64,000 bases of DNA from Oscheius dolichura (GCA_932521035.1 OW051497.1:4464001-4528000); one strand, 5' to 3'. Positions 27,956 to 40,085 are shown, numbered from the stretch's first letter. The notes: a model not told the origin generated them from the letters alone. Translations and numbers: made by a program.

Positions 27956-28205
27956 GGGTACTACTACCGCTGCAATACTAACGTGTATAGCTAAGATATT
28001 CTATTTCCTATTTTTTCCACGGATCCATTTCTGTCATCTTGCGTTAATAATACGGGATAACATTTCCATCGATAGACGTCGTTTGCTTAACTAATTCCCA
28101 GATAACTTGTAACCCTCTCCTTTTTACAGCAATCTCCCGAAATTTCCATTGTATGTGACTACCCGAGGTTATCTGTTCAGTTACGCTATTCATGTGCATT
28201 TTCCT

Positions 28206-28211
28206 AATAAA
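28206..28211 (+). promoter_or_regulatory. Poly(A) signal of TMEM87 gene
   Basis: AATAAA 250 nt after the stop codon; 141 nt remain to the TBCEL start. Confidence 0.6.
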
Positions 28212-28352
28212 TATTAAGAGTTTTGCATATGAGGGAAAGTGTAAACACGAGATGTTTTGTTTTCACCCCTGGGCTTTGCTTGTATTGCTGGGAACGAGGC
28301 GGCGCGGCCCGCGCTGCGGTCTCTCAGCTGATTCCCACTCGGTTGGCTTGCC

Positions 28353-31090
28353 ATGGACGAGACCTGTTCGCTAGTCTATCGCATAGAAGAGAGGTACCTG
28401 GACGAGGATGAGCCGAATCTCGACGACGATGTCATCATATGCAACATCGTGAGTAATAGCTAACACTCAGCCCAGTCGAAATACAACAAAAATACCAAAA
28501 ATACAAGATTCTAACTGTTACAAAGAAGTATTTTAAAGATTTTTACCCGTAAGAATCCTGGGAAACCATTGAGACCCTTTCAAACATCTTTTGTCCCCTT
28601 CTAAAATATGGCTTTCCCCCAGCCAGCTGGTGCAATGCGGCTGTTGTCTCCAGTCAGCTGAAAAGACAATAATCACAACACGAAAAGACGACCACAGACC
28701 TTTGACTTCAACGCGCAGGAATTGAAGAAACTCTTATAAAGAGATTAGAACAGTCTTCAGGAGTTTTTTTGGCTATATTTAGCTTCCCGTGATCAAAAAG
28801 GCCGTAAACACCAAACAATCTTAAAGTTTTGTTCCCATGAATTGTAAACGAACTTTACGGCGTCTTCTCGTTTTCCCCTATTATCTTCTTCTATCTTTTG
28901 CTGATCTTTTGGAAAATCAGGAATGAAGTGGTCATTTAGCATATGAGACACAAAGGCGCAGACCCGTCAGGAATGCCTGTCCTCCACCCGGGGTGAATAC
29001 ATTGACAGGCCATAACCGCCGTCCTAATGCTGTAGAAATTTGTGTGATTTTTTTGCCGACACAGATTGTTACGTCCTCCAGTTTGACTCCCTAATTGCAG
29101 AGTGCTTCGCCATGCAAAATTGCCACTTCCGGAGGACTGGAACTGATTGTCCTGAACCACATGAAAATATCCCATATCGGCGATATCGGTCGCTTCAGCA
29201 ATTTAGTCGGGCACGTCTTGGAAGTAAGTGTCTTGTCGACTCCCTTTCCTTAACCTGGTGACAACAATATGAGCCAGATATGACCGGATAATCTTATGGG
29301 CAAACAGACCATCCGGTCACGAACAGGTGCCGTAGGTCTCATGCAAATGGGAGCAGTTGCGTGTAAAGATGGGCTGAAGGGTGGGTGATGAATAGTGCCC
29401 ATCCTTTACACGGCGAGAGCATCCAACAATGTGTTTCTTTTAGGCAGACTTCGCTTGGAATGATCTCAACGATTGGAAAACGGTTAAAACAATATTCAGC
29501 CATATGCCCCTGATACGAGCACTTAACCTCAGCCATAATCCCCTATCGTCAGACGAGGTGAGGGTTTACAACCAGACGCAAATTTGAGGGTGAGAGTGAG
29601 ATAGTTCATCTATTGTGAGCACTTTTTCATCTCTTTCAATGTTTCACCAGCAACCGGTTCGTGTTACGAGAATGCGCAGAAAAGCAACCCGGAACCTGCT
29701 CTAAACAAAAATACTTTCTGATTAAAAAGGAGGAAGAAGACAGAACTTTTTCAGGAAAATCCAGAGTTGCCAGAAATGCCACACCTGCGGATGCTTGTCC
29801 TCAATGGGACTCATCTCTCCTTCCCTCTTCTTCGTAAAATTCTCTCTAAACTACCACAGCTCCAAGAACTGCATCTCTCAGAAAACAGTATAGACGTTAA
29901 CGACGACTCGATAGACGCCGTCCATGACTCCGTTTCTACTGTACATATGAATAGGTACGTCACTAGCTGTAGTTCACTCTAGCATATAATTGTGTTTCCT
30001 TAATTTATGCCCCAATTATAGGTGTGACCTTAAGCGTTGGGCCGACGTAACGCGAGTGTTGCAGCGGTTTCCGAATCGGAACACCTTTTTCCTCTACGAT
30101 AATCCAATCAAAGCTGTGAAGCATGAGGCCCCTCCGGAAGGATTGGAGACGTTAAAGTGTATAAATATCTCCAAGGTTCGTTGTAGTAAAGTAAACACAG
30201 CCGTTTTTATCTTATCACGCGAATCGCCTGGCCCCCGAAACCTCATGACTCTTTTTCAGACAGAGTTGACCGATTGGCACAGCATAGACCAACTGAATAT
30301 GTTGCCGGGGCTAATAGATCTTCGTATTATGAACGTACCGCTGCTTGAGGAATACGACGAAGAGGACCGCCACCATCTAATTATTAGTCGGCTGCCTAAC
30401 TTACTAGCGCTTAATGGCTCTGTAATTACACCCGGCATGCGTGAAACGGCAGAGAGATTTTTCATTAGATACTATCAGGTTGGCACTAAGCTGGCAGCTA
30501 GTACGTAGAGATCAAATTGCAGGATAGGGAAGACAAACCCCATAACTACCAGGACCTATTGGACAAGCATGGACAGTTGGAGCGGCTGGTCAGCGTTGAT
30601 CTCACTCCGAAGAATTGCTGTTCTGTCAATGTCATCTGCGAGGAGACTAGGTTCCAAGCCCGGGTCAAGATCAATCTGCAGAAGACCGTTGGTCAGCTGA
30701 TGAAGTGAGTACTCGTTTGCTCGACCTTGTATCCTATTGGATACATTTGTTTTGACTGATGCCTACCGACAAAGGTACTCGAATAGCCGTATTGAACAAA
30801 CAGATTGCTGCCGAACAGGGTAGCTGAGACATCTTGACATAAGTGCACCTAGGAGTGGACCAATTCGACCCTTTTCAGGAGTCTCGAGAAGAAGGTCGGC
30901 ATCAAATATCCCCGGATGCGGATGCTGCTCGACAACGGTGGTCCCTTCATAGACGAGTTACAGTACCACAATATGTCACTGTTCTCCTTGAGGATAGAGG
31001 ATAACAACACTCTTATTATACAGGTACTTAAAGAGTCAAGAGTATCCAAGCAGTGCCCGCTCCAGCTGAATAATTTAGCCGTCCTTATGA
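28353..31090 (+). CDS. TBCEL: Tubulin-folding cofactor E-like protein (TBCEL)
   Basis: Exon 1 (28353-28448) encodes MDETCSLVYRIEERYLDEDE. After a 652-nt intron come leucine-rich repeats (LELIVLNHMKISHI; IRALNLSHNPLSSDE; LQELHLSENSID; LKCINISKTELTDW). The family signature LNGSVITPGMRETAERFFIR follows, and a ubiquitin-like C-terminus (VKINLQKTVGQLMKSLEKKV...FSLRIEDNNTLIIQ). There is no N-terminal CAP-Gly domain, which separates TBCEL from TBCE. TBCEL (C. elegans coel-1) destabilises tubulin heterodimers. The end depends on the last splice: with a 55-nt final intron the protein ends IIQPSL at 31090; without it, translation continues to 31122. The spliced form better matches the short tail of the family. 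Confidence 0.9.
28449..29100 (+). other. Long first intron of TBCEL
   Basis: 652 nt, from GTGAGTAATA to CTAATTGCAG. No gene is evident inside. Its length is unusual for this genome, so it may contain regulatory sequence or a missed short exon. Confidence 0.55.
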
Positions 31091-31371
31091 CCGGTCATTC
31101 AATAGGGGCTCAGCCTAATTAGTCGTTAGCAGCTTGCACCTGGCTATAGCACCCTTTGATGGCCATAATATTTGTTGCCAGTCATGTTTTCCCCTGTACC
31201 ATACGTCCTTTCATATTGCTGGGAAAGACGCAAACACGGCAGAATCCATAGACGCATTGAAACCGAGGAAATAATTGAATTTCAGTCGAAGATCGTCAGC
31301 ACAAGGAGACGGAATAACACAACTTCGCCGGTTTAAACACGATAATCATTTCATATAGTAGAGGATAGCTG

Positions 31372-31705
31372 TCAATAGGAAACAACGCATTTTACTCTTT
31401 TGTGGCCTTTTCCCCAATCAACTGCCTGTTCCGCTTTATAACATCTGTTCAAAATTCTCCATATCTTGGAAGTCTTAGTCCTGTAGCGGTTTCTGTTAGA
31501 CCCGGTATTTCTGCTTCCCAAGGTTGTACATACTTGTTGGTGTATATATTTGTTGACATCTTTCCCAAATAAATCTTTATTCTTCTCTGTGTCACAGGAC
31601 GGAATCCTTTGTGTGGTCTACGAGGCATAAAGCGCATTATCGCAGCGCTGAATACACGGGGGATGAGAATAGTTGTGCAGCCCAGCGTACTATAAAATGA
31701 GTCAT
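31372..31705 (-). CDS. Possible small gene, frame ambiguous
   Basis: A minus-strand model starts at 31705 (MTHFIVRWAAQLFSSP, which looks like a mitochondrial presequence). It crosses a 40-nt intron (GTGTATTC...CTCGTAG) and continues open for about 80 codons to a stop at 31372. An overlapping frame (31449-31637) is also open and reads NKYVQPWEAEIPGLTETATG. Both cannot be right. I do not recognise either. It lies between TBCEL (+) and the acyl-CoA synthetase (-) in an otherwise empty 730-bp stretch. Confidence 0.3.
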
Positions 31706-31739
31706 TAACTTCCTGCGAGGTTAGGATTAAAGAAACAGG

Positions 31740-31745
31740 TTTATT
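31740..31745 (-). promoter_or_regulatory. Poly(A) signal of acyl-CoA synthetase gene
   Basis: AATAAA on the minus strand, 80 nt past the stop codon at 31825. Confidence 0.6.
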
Positions 31746-31824
31746 TGTCTAGAAGCTCAGCCGCACCGGTCTCAATTTACAATTTGCAAAAAGGTAGAAG
31801 CGAACTACAGAGCGCCGGGATAAT

Positions 31825-34340
31825 TTATCGTTTGCTGCTGGATATAGACATTTTCTTCTTCGGTGTGGCCATTCCATTCACCTTCTTTGTGGGTGTTTTC
31901 TGTGCTGTTGTTGATATGGCCGTTCCCTTCACATCTTTACTTGGTAATTCCGCCTGAAATGGTGCTTGTGTGGGAACAGCTATGCACACCTTGAGATTGG
32001 TTCGTTCTCTATCCCAAAATTGCCTCAAGTGCCTTCGTAGGACTTTTCCACAAACACTTCGAGGAATTTCCGAGATGAAAAAGACTCCTCCACGCAATTC
32101 CTTGAAGGTAGCAATCTTCCCTGAAATAGAGAACTACTTCGGCTATTCAGTTGTTACCAGAAACCCATTGGCGGACTTCTGCCGAGGCTAGTAATGGGTG
32201 CGACGGGGATTTCACTACAAATGCTGCGGGTACCTAGACCGTTTAAAATGGTTCAATTTGCGGAGAACGACCTTACCTCTCCCGCTACATGGTCTTGTCT
32301 ACCAACAACGGCGCAATCATCCACTCCGACATGTGACCGCAAGATCAACTCTACTTCAGAGGGGCAAATCTAATAAAGGCCGTTGCCAAAAGAGGGGAGA
32401 CTTCTGTTACCAGGGTTCCCTTGCACTTGATTATGTCTTTAATTCTGTCCAAAACGTAGATCCTCCCCAATTCATCATAGAAGGCGACGTCTCCTGTTCT
32501 GACAAACCCGCCAGAGTCGAGTAGTTCAGATGTAGCCTTTGGATTCTTGAAATATGACGGCATAACCTGGAACTTTTGTTTGTTTCAGACGATGTTTAGA
32601 CCTGTGGTCCCATGATTAGAAGCTGTCCTGGTTTCCTCGGGGGACAGATCTGTTTCGTTTCCCAGTTCACAACCTGAAAAATGACTACACATGTGTTCGC
32701 ACTTTGTCACGCCGGATGACTACCCCCACCTTGAACAACATTCCGGGTAAAGGGGTCCCGACAGTCTCCAACAAATCATGTTCATATGGTGGTAAAGTGC
32801 ACAAGCCTCCCAATTCTGTCATCCCATATGCTAAAACAGTTAACAACCCACACTTTGATGAGCTTACTCTGCCGGAAGTCTTTCAGTGAGAGGCGGGTTT
32901 TCAGAACAGAAGCCAAGTTCACATCCAGTGGAGCACCGCTACAGAGAAAAGAACGCATGTGAGGAAGTTTCACATTTTCAGAACAAGAATCTATTGCGAG
33001 AGTAAGAACTATTCCAGGATTGACATGACACACATTGATCTGAATCTTTCCTTCAGTGACCAAATGGCATACCTGACAGTTTGACATAACATCGAGCAAA
33101 GATTTCGGAGTATGTTTTGAGAGCATATAAACAGAAGCTCCGTTGACTAACGCGTAATAAGCAGAGACGGTTCCAAATATATGTGAAATGGCGAGGGGCA
33201 GGAGGAAACGTTCTTTAGGGATCAGAGGCCCATAAAGAGGTAGACTCATCTGCTGGATATTTATAATTAACGACTTGTGGGACAGTTCGGCTGCCTGGGG
33301 AAGAGTCTTCTTTAGTCAGCTACACCTTACCTTTGGAAGGCCAGTGGTCCCGCTGGTGAAGAAAATGAGCATTGGGTTAGTGGAAACTGTGCCGCCAGGA
33401 GATGTGGAAGTATTGACAGGATCACAGGGCGTCTCCTGGTCGTCGACACCATTCTCCTAAAAACGGCGAGCTTAGACGCCCTAGCAGATAGCAACTACCA
33501 ATGATCGCAAATGTGTGGAATTTTCAGAAGTGGGAGACTTTAAGTCTAGTGTTTCTTCTGGTTCAGACTTTCTGAATTCGTCTTCATGAAACCTGCGCCA
33601 TGCCTCACTCACATCAAAGACGCTGAAGATTGTTCCTTTACGAGAGGAGTCCTACAAACTAAAGAAACAAAAAAGAAGCGCCCCTTACTTACTTTTTTCG
33701 TCTGTCATTGCTAATGGTCTCGGCTGTCAGTACGTCGTCGATCACTCTGACATGCTTGATCCGACCGCCTCCACGCATTTGTGCTTTCCTTCGCACGTCA
33801 TCAGCCTGGGTACAAGTGATCTAAAGATTGAATACAACCACCTTTTGCATAAATTGGGGTTCGACAATCATGTGAGTGGCTTCGCTGAGGTCGACAAGTT
33901 GCCATATCTCATCTAAGGACACGGGGGTCACGACAATACTTTTACCCTACCAACTGCATTGTAGCCGTTAACCGCCACTGCTGAACATCCGATCAAAGAA
34001 CAAGCCAAGTGAACAAAGATAGCTTGTCCTGATATCGTTAGACTAATTAATTTCAAAACCGGAGAACCTGTTGTTCCGGTGACAACGGCTACTCTGCTGT
34101 TAGTCGTAACTTGTAACTCCTTCAGTCTTGTGCAGCACATGTCACACCACCCTCTGATCTCCGAGTAGCGCCATTGTTTTCCGGTGTCAACATCTGCCTA
34201 AATGGGAATGAACACATCAACAAACTCCTTACAATAGCCAAATTACTACCATGGACTGCTATTTTGCTAAAGAAGTACTCCGTGAATGAAGAATAACTAG
34301 TTTTATCCCAAGTGATTTGAAAAGGATTTTGGATCTCCAT
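31825..34340 (-). CDS. AMP-forming acyl-CoA synthetase (4-coumarate-CoA ligase/luciferase-like)
   Basis: The minus-strand gene starts at 34340 (MEIQNPFQITWDKTSYSSFT) and has roughly nine or ten exons. Hallmarks of the ANL superfamily appear in order: the P-loop-like FFTSGTTGLPK (about 33340-33375), ISHIFGTVSAYYALVNGASV, the YGMTELGG adenine-binding motif, GGFVRTGDVAFYDELG, DRIKDIIKCKG (hinge region) and IPRSVCGKVLRR with the C-terminal catalytic Lys. The enzyme activates a carboxylic acid to an acyl-AMP and then a CoA thioester; the substrate cannot be read from sequence. After the catalytic Lys there is an extra tail of about 60 residues, rich in Lys, Thr and Ser (KKVNGMATPKKKMSISSSKR), which is not usual. 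It lacks a canonical C-terminal SKL peroxisome signal. Head-to-head with the tiny gene at 34568. Confidence 0.9.
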
Positions 34341-34567
34341 GTTGGCGAGGAAGAGCAACGGAGCGAATGAGGCTCTCCACGATAGGACAGATAGAAAATG
34401 CATGCAGCTACATCTTGCCATGCAATGCTAAAAGGAATGTCCATTTTTCTGGTATTCCGTTGTTTAGATGACTCTTTTGGAGTAAACTTACTCGCAGAAT
34501 GTCTCCCCAACAAGTGTTACTCGTGCGTCTTCATCAGCTATGGATAGTTTCACGTTGCAAGTGTTTC

Positions 34568-34813
34568 ATGAGACGATCAAAATCGGCTACCCACCTTGAC
34601 TGTCTGCAGTTGGATTCCTGGGTGGCCGAGGAGTTAGAAGACTGCTGTCAATACGCAGAGTAAGTACACTTTGTTAGCTTCCCTCACCCCCTTTTTAGAC
34701 CCGCTCCACCGTCTGTGGCTCCATCAATGGTAGACTCTATCGTCTACGCAGAAAGCTTGGACAGCTTACAGCCCGATAGCGTCCAACGGACAACAAGCAG
34801 TCTTTGGAAGTAA
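34568..34813 (+). CDS. Tiny two-exon gene of unknown function (about 68 residues)
   Basis: An ATG at 34568 opens MRRSKSATHLDCLQLDSWV and EELEDCCQYA. A 40-nt GTAAGT...TTTTTTAG intron leads to PAPPSVAPSMVDSIVYAESL and the end SSLWK-stop at 34811-34813. The splice sites are canonical and the frame is kept. Coding quality looks real: a basic start, an acidic middle, then a Pro/Ser-rich stretch. There is no signal peptide or membrane segment. An earlier ATG (about 34541) in another frame stops soon. I do not recognise the family. The gene starts 228 bp from the acyl-CoA synthetase start (head to head) and its stop is 22 bp from the TWK channel stop (tail to tail). Confidence 0.6.
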
Positions 34814-34835
34814 AGGACATTATCAAATTAGTTTA

Positions 34836-37525
34836 TTAAATATCAGTTTCTTTATACACCAGACAAGGAACAATAAAAGGAGTGCCTCCTTTATTCGGAA
34901 CCATTATCCTGTGGATTATGTTGCCGCTGACCCGTACGTATGCTCTGTCTGCAGTAGTCGGTCTGTCATAACTTTTATTTTGTACAATATATCCATCCTT
35001 CTCTGTTATGTCATCCGGCATCACCTGGAATATGAATGGTAACGGCTCGACACACTTTCTCTACTTTTATGTTATGCTCCTTTACGAGTTTCGCGACATT
35101 GGGGCTCAGTGGCTCGTATAGAATATTCTTTTGCTGATATTGCAGGTCCGCGAGAATATAATCTACTCCAAGCTCTCTGGCTTGCTTAGCGTTCAACACT
35201 GCACCTTTGACTGAAAACATTTGCATAAAGCTATTATGGAGGCCACTTACCTTGTACAAGTTTGCCTCCAGCAGTTTTTATAACTTCGATACCCGTGTGC
35301 CTCAAGATATGTTCTCCTGTTTGTAGTCCGCTAGGAAAAAATGAGAGGAGATAGACGACACCTACCTGATCACGGCTCCTTTAGCATCTTCCATCTTTGT
35401 TCCTAGATAGTGAATTTTCCGTATATATTCAGTACCCGCAAGATCAATACACATAGTTGCTCTATAAAAGCATGTTGTCAACTGGAACAAACTTACAATG
35501 AAAGACCAAAAATGATATAGGCCATAGTGAAAAACATATAAACTTGCTCGGTAGGCACTATATCACCGAAACCTTTAAATTAGACGTGGATAAGTCAAAA
35601 AGAGAGCACGTTACCGACTGTAGCCATAGTGATGAAACAAAAGTAAAAAGCCTCGAAATACGACCATCCCTCCCAGGACTGAAAACGCCGTAGATGGTGA
35701 AAAAAACGACTGACTCTGAATAAAAATCCGCCGATAGCCGTATACGCTAACAGGACAAATAGAACCATGAACACCGGTATCCTCAGCTCATCCTCCGAAG
35801 AAGACTCCGTTTCGCTGTCTATGTCGTCCAAATTCAAAGAGCCCGCCTAAAGCGGTGTTCGATTGCTTGTTCCCTTGTTATCAGCACACCTTCGAAGAGG
35901 CCTCGCTCTGTTGAGACCGTGAAGTAGAGCGATAGTGGTGAGAAATACGGCGAGATTGCCTCCTTAGCTGCAAGTAATTGTCCGCTATCACAAGACGCCT
36001 TATAATTTTCGACTATTCTAAGGTGCTTTGCATTCATAGCCAATGACATCCTATTCGCAATGCATGTCAGAGTGAAGACCCCGGTGGATCCTCACAAAGT
36101 TAGGGGGCAAGGTTTCAACAGCTAGGCAAAGAAATTCAAAAATGTTAATAGGAAAAGGCTACTCAAGTTCTTACCAATAGTTCGGGACTGTTTCTATAGG
36201 CCAACTGTAATCATTATGCAACCACCGTTTAAACACTGATAGTCTTAACAAGGCGTACCTTCCGTTTGAAGGCCCGATACGACCGGTAGAGGAAGCTAAG
36301 AAACTCCGAGAGAAATTTGCCGATATCGGCGATTGTCACCAAGAGCAGTGGTATGCCGAACAACGCGAAAATGATGCAAGCTATCCTTCCGTGTGTCGTC
36401 GCAGGAACTAAGTTGCCATAACCTGAAGTAGTTTAATACAAAGCTCTGTTCTTTCTTCTACCAATTGTTGTAATCACGGTGGTTGCAAAGAATACACTGT
36501 TCGGAAAGGTCCAAAGGAGTCCAGCTCGTTTGGTTCTGTTCAATAAATGGTTCTCATTTATGAATTGATTCCGGTAAGAAATGAAAATATTCTCCACCAA
36601 ACTATGGAAATATTCCTGATTGATCGAATTAAATGCTTCTCTTGATATCCGGTTGTCGATATCCTGAAGCATTTACCTTGTACAAAGTGAAGTCATAAAG
36701 TCATTACAAGCTGTCCCGTCATATTGTTTCAACTAGTTTATTGTAGTTAGAAATAGTGATGCCAGTTATCAATAAAGATTAACATTTTGTGTACCTGAGT
36801 TATGTTCCAGATATGATCTTGAAACTCGTCCCGCAGTCCAAAAATAGTACTTAGCTCCAAATTTCTCTGCTGAAAATAGTTTATTTGCCCCGGAACGTTC
36901 CTGATCTTTGATATTCTTCTTTCGTAAGGGCCCCTTTTAGAAATTCACTTATCTAAACTCCACTCGAGGGGACAATAAACTTTGTTTAACAAAGAAGAGG
37001 TCACTGGATAGCGCACCGGAAATGTCGTCAGGGAATATCTATTCTGGCGCCGAGAGCCCAATATCAATAAGGCCACTAAAAGATAACGAACACTTGACGG
37101 ATTATCAAAACTGTTCAACGAATTCTGCTCTTCAGCTAAGTAAACAACATTTGAACGGGTTCCATTTAATGGGTGCATTAAACGTGGCCTACCTCCAGTT
37201 CGTAGGGTCCTTCGATGTAATGAAACATGGTGGCCCCGCATAATAAGTACACAAATAAAAGGCAAACCAGACCAACGTGCGGCAGGATCCTTTTAGCATA
37301 CTGTAACCATTTTCTCAGAACATGGAGACGATCTTACAACAATATATTTGTTTTCTCGTATGATTTCCAGTTCCGTCTCGTCGTCTGAAATAGGTGGTCC
37401 CGAAGCCGTTAGATCCATTTCCATGGGGATCTCATGTAATGACGAGCTTTCGCTGTCCGATCCCTTAAAGTTGTTTTGTCCATTGATGAGGAAATTGTTA
37501 CCATATCAAAGTTGTCATCGTACAT
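34836..37525 (-). CDS. TWK-type two-pore-domain potassium channel
   Basis: Start at 37525 (MYDDNFDM, then GSDSESSSLHEIPMEMDLTA). M1 is HVGLVCLLFVYLLCGATMFHY. The first pore is VFFATTVITTIGYGNLVP, followed by M2 (ACIIFALFGIPLLLVTIADI). M3 is ELRIPVFMVLFVLLAYTAIG. The second pore is YFEAFYFCFITMATVGFGDIVP, followed by M4 (MFFTMAYIIFGLSLATMCID). The selectivity filters TIGYG and TVGFG are as in K2P channels that carry potassium leak currents and set resting potential. The C-terminal cytosolic region ends PFIVPCLVYKETDI. Several introns are about 37-38 nt. The expanded TWK family is typical of nematodes. The minus-strand AATAAA (34837-34832) overlaps the stop codon. The acidic N-terminus has no known function. 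Confidence 0.93.
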
Positions 37526-38715
37526 CTTCCTATCCTATTTTGTCACGGTACCATATGAATTGAGCTAAACCTAAGAAGGCCAGAGAATCCGAGTTCTGGA
37601 ATAAAACAATTGAACAACTTCTGTTGAAGGGAATATATTTTTTTCTGTTAAAAGACAATCGTAGAAAAGGAACTACTGACCGACAGAGAATCAATGACGA
37701 ATGCTGGAGACAGCTGGTGGGTATGTGTTGAAAATTGTGCCTCGAGGAAGACTGGCAGACCCATTGGATGCATTTAAACTCAAGATGAGTTGCCGAAAAC
37801 ACGAACACCTGTTGGGAACATAATAATAACGAGGAAGTGTTAAATAAATCAGCTCAAAGAGCATTGTTTCATATCCTGTTTGCTGATGCTTATAGTTTGA
37901 ATGCGGTTTCTTTACGAGAGCACAGTCAGCCTTTTTATCTTCTCTCCTTGTGATTACCGACGCTTTTCCCCGTGGTTTTCTTGTGTGCCATTGGGAATAT
38001 TTTCCTGTATCTCTCTATTAATTATTTTAGTTGAGAAGGGTAAAAATAAGAAAAGGGGGATACGTTGATTGTCTGATTAAACACAAGGGACCCTCTTGTT
38101 TATGTGGATCACCGTTAAAACTACTATACCAGATAATACGCCTCTTTATTAGTTCCCTCTCTCTCCTACACTTTTCAAACTCAAATGTCCCAAATTCACA
38201 TGTTCCGTAGTCCTCCTTATCTTACGATGTTTGCAATCGACTTCCGGCGAACTTTCACATGAGAGCTATTTATGAACAATAGTTTGTAAACATCTTATCT
38301 CCTCAATAAAGTTATGTACGACAGAACACATCTTAATTAAAACTTTCCTACAAGCTCAGCGATATTGTAGGCAAATCACGCGCGACCTGCAAACTTGTAG
38401 TGGGTTGATCCCAGTGTTTCTTAATTCCGATTACCTGAACACATTCTAGCTCTCATAACTTCCACAGGAGCTCTTGCTTCTAATCTATCCTAGCCTGCTA
38501 CCTTACGAATAGTGACATCAGGTTTGAAAGAACACAGTCATTGTTTATACCCGTTCGTGAGAATTTAAGATGCACTGTTATCATCCAATAGCTCCATTAT
38601 CATGTTTTTTGTATCCATTATCTCTTATTTACATTTAGGTTTGGATAAAAGCCATCAACTATCATTCAGTTCTTTCCCATCGCCGCCGCTCTCCAAGCGC
38701 TATCTCTATCTCACG
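37526..38715. other. Divergent intergenic region between TWK and ETS genes
   Basis: About 1.2 kb with no credible gene. It should hold both divergent promoters. An AATAAA-like site (near 38305, plus strand) has no gene to serve. The minus-strand frame at 37530-37808 has no recognisable sequence. Confidence 0.45.
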
Positions 38716-40001
38716 ATGGCGTCCTTCATGGGTCTGCTCGGTGAGTGAGACTTTGCCCCTAGCAGTGTTGTTCGCTTCAGGACCTGAAGAAAACTGGGAG
38801 TATGGCATGAAAATGGAACCCTACTCTCCACAAAATTCGCTCAACGCCGATTCCTCAAATTCTTCGCAGAGCTCTGACTGCTCTATGCCAAGTTTACAAT
38901 TATGTTTGTTCTACAAGCAGCGAAGACTAGTATCCGTTTGTATTCAGGTTGCGGGCCACGTGAGCAATTTCCTCATGCAAATGGCTCATTGGCCGATCTG
39001 ATGTCGCTCGAAAAGTCAAAATTCCTGAAAAAAATTCCTTCAACCGATTTTGAAAAGATACTGGCACTTGATGGCGACCCCTTTGCAAAGAAGACACAAA
39101 CCACCTACAAGTCTCCTGCGCACTCACTCAATTCCTACTTTGTTGCTTCCGAACGTTGTGAGACACACCATTACTCATAGGGCATAGTAGCATGTTTAGC
39201 TCTAAACAGTTCCATGGAATGGAGTGATTCATCAAATTCCAACGTGTACTGCGCCCGTACAGAGCAGCCAAGTATTGATTTCTAAAGAGATGCCCTCTCA
39301 TAATATCACTGTTTAGTGTTCTTCATTGGAAATGAGGGACTCCATCGTCAATTCTCCTCTGAAACTTTAGGGTTTGCAAAGTCTGCAACTTCGTCACCCC
39401 TCAGGTTTGCAAAGAGTAAACACCTTTAAAAAAGGTCTCAGCAGTCCATTGCAATCTGATAAAGAATCTCCACCCCCGCAGAAAATCAGCAAGCGCCAGT
39501 CTAAGCACAATAGAAAATGTTGGTTTATGACAATGTCCCCTAGAAGTTTGTTTTCCAGACGGACATATTTTGTGGAAGTTCTTGTTAGAGCTCCTCATGA
39601 ATACTGAGTACCACGCTGTTATTTGCTGGACAGGCCACCGTTTGGCTTACAAAGTTAGGGACAAGATCAGACTCAGCGAGCTGTGGTCGATGGCGAAGCC
39701 TCGGCAAAGCAAGCCTAAGGTAAGAGTAACTGGGTAATCTGAACCGATTCCCTCTCAGATATCTTACGAGACGATCACAAGAGGCATAAGGTCATACAAG
39801 CAAAAACAAGGCCAGGCTCCTATAATATCACATGCCCGTGAGTCCCGGCTAGGAAGAGTTCGTTATAACTTTTGTTTTTCAGAAGAATCGAATTTCACCT
39901 ATGTGTTCAATGAATCCTACCGCGACGAGCTAGCCAAAGAGGCTGGCATGTCTTTCTCCGATCTCATCAATTTTGCCAGACGCACCGGCATCGACTGTTG
40001 A
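38716..40001 (+). CDS. ETS-domain transcription factor, divergent
   Basis: Start at 38716 (MASFMGLLG), splicing to GPEENWEYGMKMEPYSPQNS with a Ser/Asn-rich stretch. The ETS domain lies at the C-terminus: GHILWKFLLELLMN (helix 1), GHRLAYKVRDKIRLSELWSM (helix 2), KPKISYETITRGIRSYKQ (recognition helix), then ESNFTYVFN (final strand). This fits the ETS fold (LWxFLLELL, VARLWG, LSRALRYYY, FVYxF). The two DNA-contacting arginines of the recognition helix are kept (TRGIR), but the usual YYY is replaced by SYK. The protein ends ARRTGIDC-stop at 39999-40001. ETS factors bind GGA-core sites. Upstream exons (39014-39165 and 39372-39518) encode low-complexity Ser/Pro/Lys-rich linkers, and their joins are less certain. 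There is no Pointed domain. Confidence 0.82.
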
Positions 40002-40079
40002 ATTCTGTGATCCTCATAATATTTGTTTTTGTAAGTGTACCACTCCCAGTCCTGAGATTCCCTCCACCTTTCCTCGTTC

Positions 40080-40085
40080 AATAAA
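40080..40085 (+). promoter_or_regulatory. Poly(A) signal of ETS gene
   Basis: AATAAA 79 nt after the stop codon. Confidence 0.65.
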
